DNA of 64,000 bases from JACRLW01 sp050181465 (lineage in GTDB: Bacteria; Planctomycetota; UBA1135; UBA2386), in assembly GCA_050181465.1 (NCBI GenBank), contig JBFXDD010000012.1, positions 52,785 through 116,784 of the forward strand, written 5' to 3'. A model generated the notes under the pieces. It worked only from the letters and a program-made list of their open reading frames with translations, ran no database searches and had not been told where the DNA came from. The translations under genes and the position numbers were made by a program. Below are positions 18,411 to 27,027 of the stretch, in pieces (position 1 is the first letter of the stretch; every line of letters begins with the position of its first letter).

Positions 18411-18686
18411 GCTGGGCGCTTCGCGGGTGAGCTTGGCGCTTCGAGCGTGAACTCGGTGCAGCGCGCGTGAGCCTAGCCCGGATTATGCGTGAACGTCGTC
18501 GCGAGATCGCCGCGGGTCGATGCCCGGCAAGGAGCTACGACGGTCGACGACCGAAGCGTAGCTGTAGCTACGCTGCCAGGAAGGAGCCGTCGTAGCGACG
18601 CCGCCGGGCACGACTTGTGGCGATCGCAGCAGACGTTCACGAATGATCAGGGCTAGTGCGCCGCGCGTGAGCTTGGCGCACCGCGC
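18407..18686. repeat. 20-bp tandem repeat array interrupted by MITE copy B
   Basis: Degenerate 20-bp units of the form GTGAGCTTGGCGCTTCGCGC follow one another at 18407-18426, 18427-18446 and 18447-18466. A fourth unit is split by the mobile repeat (18467-18475 plus 18656-18666), and a fifth lies at 18667-18686. A partial unit follows. The first unit overlaps the TGA of the upstream sigma-factor fusion gene, and the partial last unit overlaps the stop of the convergent LysM gene, so the array fills the whole 3'-to-3' gap. Removing the element and one TA restores an exact 20-bp unit. No terminator with a T tract is seen. Confidence 0.8.
18474..18655. mobile_element. MITE copy B, TA-flanked, 182 bp, IS630-type
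   Basis: The element starts TA-GCCCGGATTATGCGTGAACG and ends with GACGTTCACGAATGATCAGG-GC-TA, giving 22-bp terminal inverted repeats with few mismatches. It has a central palindrome AGCGTAGCT-GT-AGCTACGCT at 18555-18574. It is 182 bp with both TA dinucleotides and has no coding potential. Both ends read CTAG, the preferred IS630 target, in which TA is duplicated. It is inserted in one unit of a 20-bp tandem array, which proves it arrived after the array formed. It is about 90 percent identical by eye to the inverted copy at 40779-40960. Confidence 0.88.
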
Positions 18687-18689
18687 GTT

Positions 18690-19562
18690 TCAGCGCTTTG
18701 GCATCAGGATCCGATCGCCCTCACGGATACGACCCGGATCGGTGACCGTGGGGTTGAGGCGCAGGATCTCGTTGATGTACTCCGTCGCGCGCCGGGTGCC
18801 CACCGCCTTGGCAGCGAGCTTCCACAGCGTCTCACCGGGCTTGATGACGTACCAGTCGGAAGCACCCGCGGCCGCGACCGGGGCCTCGCCTAGGTTCGCC
18901 GTGGCCTCGACCGGTCGAGCCGGGCCGCCGCTCAGCCTTCCGCGCCGCGAGTCGTGGGCTTCGAGCAAGACCGCGTCCTCGACCCACGGAAACCAGATCT
19001 CCTCGCCGCTGCGCAGCCGCTCGGGGACCAGACCTTCATTGAGCGCGCGGACCTCGTCCTCGCGATCCATCGAGCCGGTCCACTTCTGCACCAGCGCGCC
19101 GAAGGAGTCGCCGTAGCGCGCGGTCACCACGCGATAGCGCTCGCCGTCCGGCTGACCCTCGAGGCGGAACTCGCCCAGCAGAGTTCGGACGTCGGCCAAC
19201 CGCGGTGAGGTCGACGACCCGGACGCCGGAGCGTCCGTCGCCGGCTTGGCGCCCGCATCGGCACCCTTGTCGCCATCCTTGCGGTCGGCGATGTCGCGGA
19301 AGTTCAGGCCGAGGCCGTCGGCATCGCCGGACTTGGGCGTGCTCACCTCGCCGTCGGCCGCCTTGCCGGCACGGCCGGCCGGATCGGCGTCCAACGCCAC
19401 CAACTTGTCGAGATCGAGTGCTCCGTCGGTGCGACGGCTCGCCGATTCGTCGGGCAGGGCGCCCTTCCGGGAGCCATCTCCGCCGAACACGACCGCGATG
19501 AGAACGATGACACCGACGATCACCGCCACGGACCACACCAGAACTGATTCGCTGCGCTTCAT
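18690..19562 (-). CDS. membrane-anchored LysM-domain protein
   Basis: This 290-aa protein begins at ATG 19562, giving MKRSESVLVWSVAVIVGVIV, a single N-terminal membrane anchor. A low-complexity linker rich in Asp, Ala and Lys follows (about 30-120). A first module (about 125-200, 'YRVVTARYGDSFGALVQKW' to 'LRSGEEIWFPW') is LysM-like. The C-terminal 55 residues ('WYVIKPGETLWKLAAKAVG' to 'IREGDRILMPKR') are a clear LysM, a peptidoglycan/chitin-type glycan-binding fold. It probably sits in the inner membrane facing the periplasm. No catalytic domain is present. GGGAGG lies just upstream of the start. It is convergent with the sigma-factor fusion gene. Confidence 0.85.
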   Translation of the reverse strand: MKRSESVLVWSVAVIVGVIVLIAVVFGGDGSRKGALPDESASRRTDGALDLDKLVALDADPAGRAGKAADGEVSTPKSGDADGLGLNFRDIADRKDGDKGADAGAKPATDAPASGSSTSPRLADVRTLLGEFRLEGQPDGERYRVVTARYGDSFGALVQKWTGSMDREDEVRALNEGLVPERLRSGEEIWFPWVEDAVLLEAHDSRRGRLSGGPARPVEATANLGEAPVAAAGASDWYVIKPGETLWKLAAKAVGTRRATEYINEILRLNPTVTDPGRIREGDRILMPKR

Positions 19563-19778
19563 GCGCCCTCCCAGGCGACGAACGATCGAAATGGTCGACG
19601 CGAAACCGCGCGACGACCGCAAGAGAACGGAATTGCGCAGCCGCCCGCCGCGCGCTCGGGATGCTAGTGGGGCGCGCGTCGGAATCCAAGCGGCTGCATC
19701 GGAGCGATGCGCCATCAAACGATGCGTGCAAGCCCCCTTGAGCGCGCGTCGTGAACTCGGCTAGAGTGCGACCCCGGC

Positions 19779-20321
19779 GTGCGTCGGTTCCTGATCTCTC
19801 TGGGTGCGTTGCTCCTCCTTGGACTCGCACAGTGTGCCTCCTCCACGGGAGCGTCGAAGCGCATCGGCGACGCCACCCAGGTCGTCGTCGCCTACGAGCA
19901 ATCGGGCAAGGGCTTTCGCCAGACGATTTTCGGCGAGCATGTCGTCGATCCGCGCTCGTTCTACAGCGACGATCGCTCCGACAAGTTCGCGAAGGTAGCC
20001 ACCCAGTCGCAGATGCGCGCCTTGATCGACGGCCTGGACGAGTGCGGCTTCTTCGGCGCGTCGGCGAACGCCGCGGAGGTCGATTCGGCGTCCGCCATCC
20101 GCGTGTCGATCGATGGGCAGGAATGGGTGCTGAGCCTCCACGCGCGGCTCGATGTGGAAGGACGCAACCGGTTCAACCAGACGCTGGCATGGTTTCAGAA
20201 CGTCTACAATCAGATCAGCGCCTACCACACCGGCAACGACAACACCGACCTCTCGCGTGAACACGATCGACTCCGGCGCGAGGTCGAGTCTCGCACCGGC
20301 CGCCGCCAGGAGCGACCGTGA
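19779..20321 (+). CDS. small lipoprotein, first gene of kdsB-pyrG operon
   Basis: This 180-aa protein starts at GTG 19779. The signal MRRFLISLGALLLLGLAQC carries a lipobox (LAQC) with the lipidated Cys at 19. I do not recognise the mature part. It has short motifs such as 'YEQSGKGFRQTIFGEHVVDP' and 'LDECGFFGASANAAEVDSAS', and a charged tail (REHDRLRREVESRTGRR). Its TGA overlaps the GTG of the next gene (GTGA, 20318-20321), so translation is likely coupled to kdsB. That placement suggests a cell-envelope role, which is inference only. The 216 bp upstream, between this gene and the divergent LysM gene, hold no gene. Confidence 0.75.
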   Translation: MRRFLISLGALLLLGLAQCASSTGASKRIGDATQVVVAYEQSGKGFRQTIFGEHVVDPRSFYSDDRSDKFAKVATQSQMRALIDGLDECGFFGASANAAEVDSASAIRVSIDGQEWVLSLHARLDVEGRNRFNQTLAWFQNVYNQISAYHTGNDNTDLSREHDRLRREVESRTGRRQERP

Positions 20322-21111
20322 GCCAGCCGACCCGACGCGCGGTGGCGATCGTTCCGGTGCGCGTCGGCAGCCAACGCCTGCCGCGCAAGGCGCTGCTTCG
20401 CGAGAGCGGCCAGCCCCTGTTCGCACACACCTTCGAGCAAGTCGCGCGTGCACGGAGCTTCGCCGCGAGCTACGTCGCGACCGACAGCGACGAGGTCCTC
20501 TCGAGCGCCGCGGCCCTTCGCATTCCGACCGTCGAGACCAGTCCCTCGTGTCGAACCGGGAGCGAGCGCTGCGCCGAAGCCAACGCCGGCTTCGCGGTGC
20601 CTTTCGATGAGATCGTCGACGTGCAAGGCGATTGGCCCGAAGTGGACCCCCGCGATCTCGACGCCCTGGTGGAGTGCCTGCGCACGGGCGACGCCCCGAT
20701 CGCCACCCTCGCCGTGCCACTCGACCTGGCCGATCCGCTCGATGCTGCACGTTTCGTCGACCCGAACGTCGTGAAGGTCGTCTGCGATCGCCGCGGTCAC
20801 GCGCTGTACTTCAGTCGTGCATCCATCCCGGTGCGACGCGACGACACGCCGGTGCTGCGCCAGCGACACATCGGCGTCTACGCCTTCACCAAGGCTGCGC
20901 TCGCGGCGATCCGCGAACTCCCCGACAGTCCGCTCGCGGACGCCGAAAGTCTCGAACAACTGCGCTGGCTTGAGCATGGCTTCTCCATCGCCGTGCTGAC
21001 CGCGCGCAACGCACCGGTCGGTATCGAGACCCGTGCGGACTATGACGCATTCCTTGCCCGACGAGCCGTTTCGGCGACAGAGGCGAGACCCTCCGCGGAG
21101 GACGTGAACCG

Positions 21112-21115
<4 letters not shown>
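20318..21115 (+). CDS. kdsB: 3-deoxy-manno-octulosonate cytidylyltransferase (CMP-Kdo synthetase)
   Basis: This 265-aa cytoplasmic enzyme activates Kdo with CTP to give CMP-Kdo for lipid A-core assembly. The nucleotide-binding N-terminus 'VAIVPVRVGSQRLPRKALL' corresponds to the family's IPARxxSxRLPxKPL. 'CRTGSERCAEA' matches TGTDRxAE, and 'RHIGVYAF' matches the sugar-site segment. The family's NVQGDEP motif reads DVQGDWPEVDP here, with Trp in place of Glu. GTG 20318 is taken as start since it lies in the stop overlap with the lipoprotein gene. The 3' end overlaps pyrG by 4 bp (ATGA). A CTP-using enzyme next to CTP synthase makes sense and is a common neighbour pair. It implies an LPS-type outer membrane. 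Confidence 0.88.
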
Positions 21116-22737
<1,622 letters not shown>

Positions 22738-23537
22738 GGCGCGGCGAAGTCGGCGGCACGCTCGCGCAAATGCCATGACCGATCCAGATCATCACGAGCC
22801 CCAAGAACTCGCCGACGTAGAGCGCCTCGACCATCCCGCTCTTCGCGAGTCCCCCGCCGATTCCCGGCAGGAGACCGCCCATGGCGATGAGTGCAGTGCC
22901 CATCGCACGCCTGCCGTCGCGAGCCGCTGAGTTCGTAGGAAACGCGAAGCGGAGCGCGGACCCGATCGCGCCACCGATGAGGAACACTGCGGCGTAGAGG
23001 TTCACCAGCGGCGTGCAGGCGCGGATCCAGGTCCAGCCCAGAGCCGCGCCGGTCGGGCGGTGTGACTCCAGGTTCGCCGCGACGACCGGCGACAGTGCGG
23101 TGGCGACCGACAGCGCCAGCACGATCGATCCCGAGATCGCGGTGAGCGCGTGCGCCGTACGCCGTCTGCACAGCAAGTACGCGCTGCCTGTGCCGAGCGG
23201 ATAGCCGCCGAGCAGCGCTCCGGCGACATACCACGCACGCAAGAGCAGCGGCGAATTGCCCCACAGCGTGATGACCGACTCGATCGCAGTCCCTACCCCG
23301 TAGAACAGGACACCGATCGCCCACCACGTCAGGTGTGGCGGGAAGCTGCGCAGGCGCCCCCGGCGCAACAGCACGACCAGGAACGCGATCGACAGCCCGG
23401 TCGTGGCAATCGGAAGGTAGTGGATCAGATCCGGCGACGTTGGCGCGGCTAGTGGCATGTCGACGGAATGTCCCCGCGTGCGCGACCCGATATGTCACGC
23501 CAAGGTCATCGAAGTCGGGATACGGCAGGCGGTGGGG

Positions 23538-23985
23538 TCACTTGCGACTCCGGGCGAGGTCATCGTGTGCCACGCGGCGAACGACCTCCCGGATGCGCTC
23601 CCGTAGCTGCGCTCCGCGCTCGGCCGCGAGCGCCCAGTTTGGATAGTCGGCTCGACGGATCACGATCGCCCGCATACCCCACATCGGTGCCGGACACACG
23701 GTCAGGAGATAGTCATGCCTCGGGTAGCGATTCGAGAGATCTGCCATGGCCGCGGCGTAGGCCAACGGTTCTTCACGTAGCAACTCGAAGTCGCCCCGCA
23801 GAATCGCATCGACGCAGATGCGCCGCATGCAGACTCCGCTCTTCCACCTTGACCGAGTCGAGTTCGGCAATCAGCCCTTCGATCTCCCGGGTCACTCGCT
23901 CCTGGTCGTCTGCCAAGAATGAGATGCGGAGTCCTGGTGGGTACGCATCGAGACGCGCGCGCGGATCGGACTTCTGACGAAGCAT
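23538..23985 (-). pseudogene. frameshifted small gene, function unknown
   Basis: A good ribosome site (GGGAGAG) precedes ATG 23985. The frame MLRQKSDPRARLDAYPPG to 'GLIAELDSVKVEERS' is then lost near 23830. The matching continuation lies in another minus-strand frame: 'MRRICVDAILRGDFELLREE' to 'RRVAHDDLARSRK', ending at 23538. Together they would make a protein of about 148 aa with an N-terminal coiled-coil-like stretch. A one- or two-base indel is the simplest explanation: a real mutation or an assembly error. A separate gene starting at ATG 23828 is less likely but possible. It lies 27 bp after a second damaged small gene. Confidence 0.55.
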
Positions 23986-24012
23986 CTCTCTCCCTTCCGG
24001 AGTCGCAATGAC

Positions 24013-24356
24013 TCATAGGATCCGCGAGAAGTGCTCGACCCCGAGATCCTCCACGCCGAGGTCGAACGTGCCGATGGGCCGCATTGCCTCACCATCCATA
24101 CCGGAGCTCGACGATCGATCACTTCGGGCCCGGCCCGGGCTGCGAACCGCCGAAGATAGATCCCCTCCGGGCGACCACGGCGAGACGCCGAGACGCGGTT
24201 GTGGCTTGCAGTCGCATCGACATCGTGAACATCGACTTTCGGAATCCGCGGTGGATCGCTGCTCACGCCGTACCGCGCGAACCAGAGAACCATCGCGATA
24301 CCCGTGATCATCAGGATCTGCGTCGCTCCGCGAGTTCTCGTCGACATCGGGGGCAT
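24013..24356 (-). pseudogene. frameshifted small membrane-anchored protein gene
   Basis: The frame from about 24356 opens MPPMSTRTRGATQILMITG followed by IAMVLWFARYGVSS, a single N-terminal membrane anchor. It continues to about 'RAGPEVIDRR', then reads into low-quality sequence. The likely true continuation is a different minus frame, 'SSSGMDGEAMRPIGTFDLGV' then 'EDLGVEHFSRIL', with a stop at 24013. The break is near 24110. The intact product would be about 114 aa. The gene just downstream is also frameshifted, so the locus may be decaying as a unit. No family is recognised. The GTG at 24371 is an alternative start. Confidence 0.45.
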
Positions 24357-24423
24357 CCGCTTCTTGTTCACATTCGACCAAAGGCCGCAATCTCGGCGCC
24401 GAACGTGAACCGTAGCACCCGTT

Positions 24424-25863
24424 CTACCTGTTGACGAACTGCTGAGCCGGACGGCCTTCGTCGGTGGCGGCGATCATCGCGGAGCAAGCCATGGCGACCG
24501 TCGGCATCAGGTGATAGGTCAGTCGAGCGCCAGCATGATCGAGGATGTAGACCACTTCGTGAAAGCTCCCGATGAGCACGAGCGCATAACCGACGAATGT
24601 GAGTCCGATGGCACCGATCGCGAAGCGATCGGCCCCCGCGCGCCACACTCGAAGTCGCATGAAGAACAAGCACAGATAGAGAAGCACCAGATATCCCGTC
24701 CGCTCCGAAATCCAGAACTGCTCGGCGAAGAACCACTTGGTGACGACCCAGACTCGCTCGCCGAACTGCTCGAAGATCAGCTCGATCAGGCCCCTCCCGC
24801 GTACGTTGGCACCCATCAGGTCATTCGCGACGCCCATCCGAGTGTTGAACGCGATGGTGAACACGACGGGCGCCACTGCGACCAATCCCCATAGAAGATC
24901 GGTTCGCCGCGAGGCGACTTTGCGCAGAACTCGACCACCGCACAGCACGTCGACCGCCAGCGCGCAGAGGAGTGCAACGGCCGGGACCGCCGCGTCGTGC
25001 TTCGTCCACAACGCACTCGCCGCGAACAACGCGAGGATCGGGAGTCGACGTCGATCGCCCTGCGTGACGAATCGCCCGAGGTTGTCGAACACTCCGAGCA
25101 GCGCCGTCGCGAGCATCAGATCGGCGTCGGATCGCGAGAGGCCGATCGCCGTGCGATCGAGTCCGATCACAATGAGCAGGAGCGGCACCCCGATCCACGC
25201 CGACACTCGCGCGCGCAACGCCGAGGTCAGGAGCAGCACCAGTGCAACGCCGAAGAACTGCACCGGAACGCGCCCGACCACCGGAGAGTCGGGAGCGAAG
25301 TGCGCCAACGCGTGCGCCTGCAGCAACGGATTCAGCAACGGGTAGTCAGCGTGTTGCAACCAGACGAACGGCGACTCGGCCAGGAACCCCGCGAGCCGAT
25401 CGTCGAAGGCGCCGGCGCGCAACAGGAACCGGGCCTTGGACGTCCAAATGGCCGCTTCATCCCCGATCACGATCGGAACGATTCGCGCTTGCCAGGCGGA
25501 GTGCACGACGACGCCGAGAGCGAATGCGATTGCGAGCCAATACGCGAGACGGCTCCAGCGCCCCTCCACCGCCGACCCCGAGGCCGACTCGCCGATCGTG
25601 CCGCGGCGGGTACCGACCCACAGGAGCAGCGCCGACACGCCACCGTACAGCGACCACAGGATCCACGGCTCGATCGGCATCGCGAACGCCAGTGCCAGCG
25701 CCATGAGCGCTGCGACCAACAACGAGCCGAACACGATGGCCTGTCCGCAGTACTCCACTCGATCGGCTCGAAACGGTTTGCCGATGGCACTCAGCAGCGC
25801 GATGCCGAGCATCACCGGTGCCGCCAGAATCGCAACCAAGGAGAGGAGGGCCGTCGTCACCAC
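24424..25863 (-). CDS. multi-pass membrane glycosyltransferase-like protein (GT-C type)
   Basis: This 479-aa protein has ten or more hydrophobic segments. After the first ones a periplasmic loop reads 'VIGDEAAIWTSKARFLL', placed like the acidic D-E/DD motif in the first luminal loop of GT-C enzymes (ArnT, PMT, oligosaccharyl and mannosyl transferases). A later helix starts 'GLDRTAIGLSRSDADLMLA'. GT-C enzymes move sugars from lipid-linked donors. The donor and acceptor here are unknown, and the assignment is by topology and loop pattern only. Its start lies 3 bp after the stop of the small gene upstream, so they are co-transcribed. Confidence 0.65.
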   Translation of the reverse strand: MVTTALLSLVAILAAPVMLGIALLSAIGKPFRADRVEYCGQAIVFGSLLVAALMALALAFAMPIEPWILWSLYGGVSALLLWVGTRRGTIGESASGSAVEGRWSRLAYWLAIAFALGVVVHSAWQARIVPIVIGDEAAIWTSKARFLLRAGAFDDRLAGFLAESPFVWLQHADYPLLNPLLQAHALAHFAPDSPVVGRVPVQFFGVALVLLLTSALRARVSAWIGVPLLLIVIGLDRTAIGLSRSDADLMLATALLGVFDNLGRFVTQGDRRRLPILALFAASALWTKHDAAVPAVALLCALAVDVLCGGRVLRKVASRRTDLLWGLVAVAPVVFTIAFNTRMGVANDLMGANVRGRGLIELIFEQFGERVWVVTKWFFAEQFWISERTGYLVLLYLCLFFMRLRVWRAGADRFAIGAIGLTFVGYALVLIGSFHEVVYILDHAGARLTYHLMPTVAMACSAMIAATDEGRPAQQFVNR

Positions 25864-25866
25864 ACG

Positions 25867-26331
25867 TCACCGATCGAGTCGCCACAGCGCCCAGGCATCG
25901 TCACCTGCAACCTTCTCGCGAGCCGCGTGTTCGATCATCCGGCCCGTGCCGAGATCGAGGTACCACACGGTGCCCGAGGTGGCCGACCAAGCCCGCGGAT
26001 CGACGCGAACATCGGGTCCGAGGAAACCGCTCAGCCGCGGTTGCACGTGCATGAAGAGCGGCACCATGAGACCCGGCGGATAGGCGATCAGAATCAGATC
26101 CTCCATCGACGTGTGCGCGCGCACCGCATCGAGGGCCGGACCCGCCGCCCCCAGTCCGAAGCGCACGGCGGCATCGGCGCTTTCGAAGACTGCCGGCCCG
26201 CTCAGGGCGCCCCACATCGAACGACCGCAGCGCCAGACCTGCCGACCGGCCTCCGAGCACAGTCCGAGTACGAGCAGCCAGCGCCACACCGACAGCCGGG
26301 AAGGTGCGCCGTGTCGGAAGTCGATCGACAT
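25867..26331 (-). CDS. small membrane-associated protein, operon partner of the GT-C-like gene
   Basis: This is a 154-aa product if started at ATG 26331; the open frame upstream to 26673 is antisense to the sigma-factor gene and is ignored. One hydrophobic stretch lies near the N-terminus ('SVWRWLLVLGLCSEAG') and a second near 'MEDLILIAYPPGLMVPLFMH'. The C-terminal part is soluble and mentions no known motif ('TVWYLDLGTGRMIEHAAREK'). The gene is followed after 3 bp by the GT-C-like gene. Function is unknown. Similar small proteins carry periplasmic portions that accompany GT-C membrane proteins, but that is only a thought. No strong ribosome site precedes the ATG. Confidence 0.6.
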   Translation of the reverse strand: MSIDFRHGAPSRLSVWRWLLVLGLCSEAGRQVWRCGRSMWGALSGPAVFESADAAVRFGLGAAGPALDAVRAHTSMEDLILIAYPPGLMVPLFMHVQPRLSGFLGPDVRVDPRAWSATSGTVWYLDLGTGRMIEHAAREKVAGDDAWALWRLDR

Positions 26332-26433
26332 CAGGGGAGCAGCATAGGCAAGGAAACTCCCAGTCGGAGATCGTGTGGACAACGCCGTCTCGAAATCGGC
26401 CGCTGCCCGCGCGAGCGCGCTATTCTCCCGCTC

Positions 26434-27027
26434 GTGCCGGCCGACAGCATCCCCCGCGGCGACGTGACCCGAATCCTTCAGTTCGTCCGGAGCGGCGATC
26501 CGGGAGCAGCCGATGCACTCCTGGATGCGGTCTACGGCGAGCTGCACCGCATCGCCGAGAGTCAGATGGCCGGCGAACGAGGCGAGCACACACTGCAGCC
26601 GACCGCGCTGGTACACGAGGCCTGGATTCGCCTGCTGGGGAACACCACGCAGGAGTTCGAGAATCGCGCGCACTTCTTCACCGCTGCTGCCGAGGCGATG
26701 CGCAGGATCCTCGTCGACTTCGCCCGCCGTCGGCTGTCCCAGAAGCGCGGCGGTGGCTGGCAGCGCCGTGAGCTCGACAATGCGCTCCCCGACGACGAGG
26801 CAACCTCAGAGCGAACGCTTGCCGTCCACGAGGCGCTCGCCCGCCTGGACGTCCAGGACCCGCGCATGTCGACGATCGTGAAGCTCCGCTACTTCGTCGA
26901 CATGTCCGTAGAGGACGTCGCTCGTGCAATCGAACTGTCGGAGCGCACCGTAATGCGCGACTGGGCGGCCGCGCGCGCGTGGCTCTATCACGAGCTCTCC
27001 TCGATCCACGGTGAGTCGCCGACGTGA
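26434..27027 (+). CDS. ECF sigma factor, planctomycete-type, partner of a Ser/Thr kinase
   Basis: This is a 197-aa protein from GTG 26434 (GTG 26464 is an alternative). Region 2 reads 'TLQPTALVHEAWIRLLG' and 'HFFTAAAEAMRRILVDFA'. Region 4 is 'DPRMSTIVKLRYFVDMSVED' with helix-turn-helix 'ELSERTVMRDWAAARAWL'. These are the hallmarks of the ECF group that is abundant in Planctomycetota (TIGR02999 type). It should direct RNA polymerase to its own promoter set. There is no anti-sigma gene. Instead its stop overlaps the start of a Ser/Thr kinase (GTGA, 27024-27027), suggesting control by phosphorylation, as inferred for other sigma-kinase pairs. Confidence 0.92.
   Translation: MPADSIPRGDVTRILQFVRSGDPGAADALLDAVYGELHRIAESQMAGERGEHTLQPTALVHEAWIRLLGNTTQEFENRAHFFTAAAEAMRRILVDFARRRLSQKRGGGWQRRELDNALPDDEATSERTLAVHEALARLDVQDPRMSTIVKLRYFVDMSVEDVARAIELSERTVMRDWAAARAWLYHELSSIHGESPT

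Noticed and set aside
18600..18655. MITE ends as rho-independent terminators
   Set aside because: No T tract follows either end, and the TA-flanked, inverted-end, constant-length structure fits a mobile repeat better.
24997..26433. Long plus-strand extension upstream of the ECF sigma factor
   Set aside because: It is antisense to the GT-C-like membrane gene and its small partner; the sigma homology begins only near 26434.
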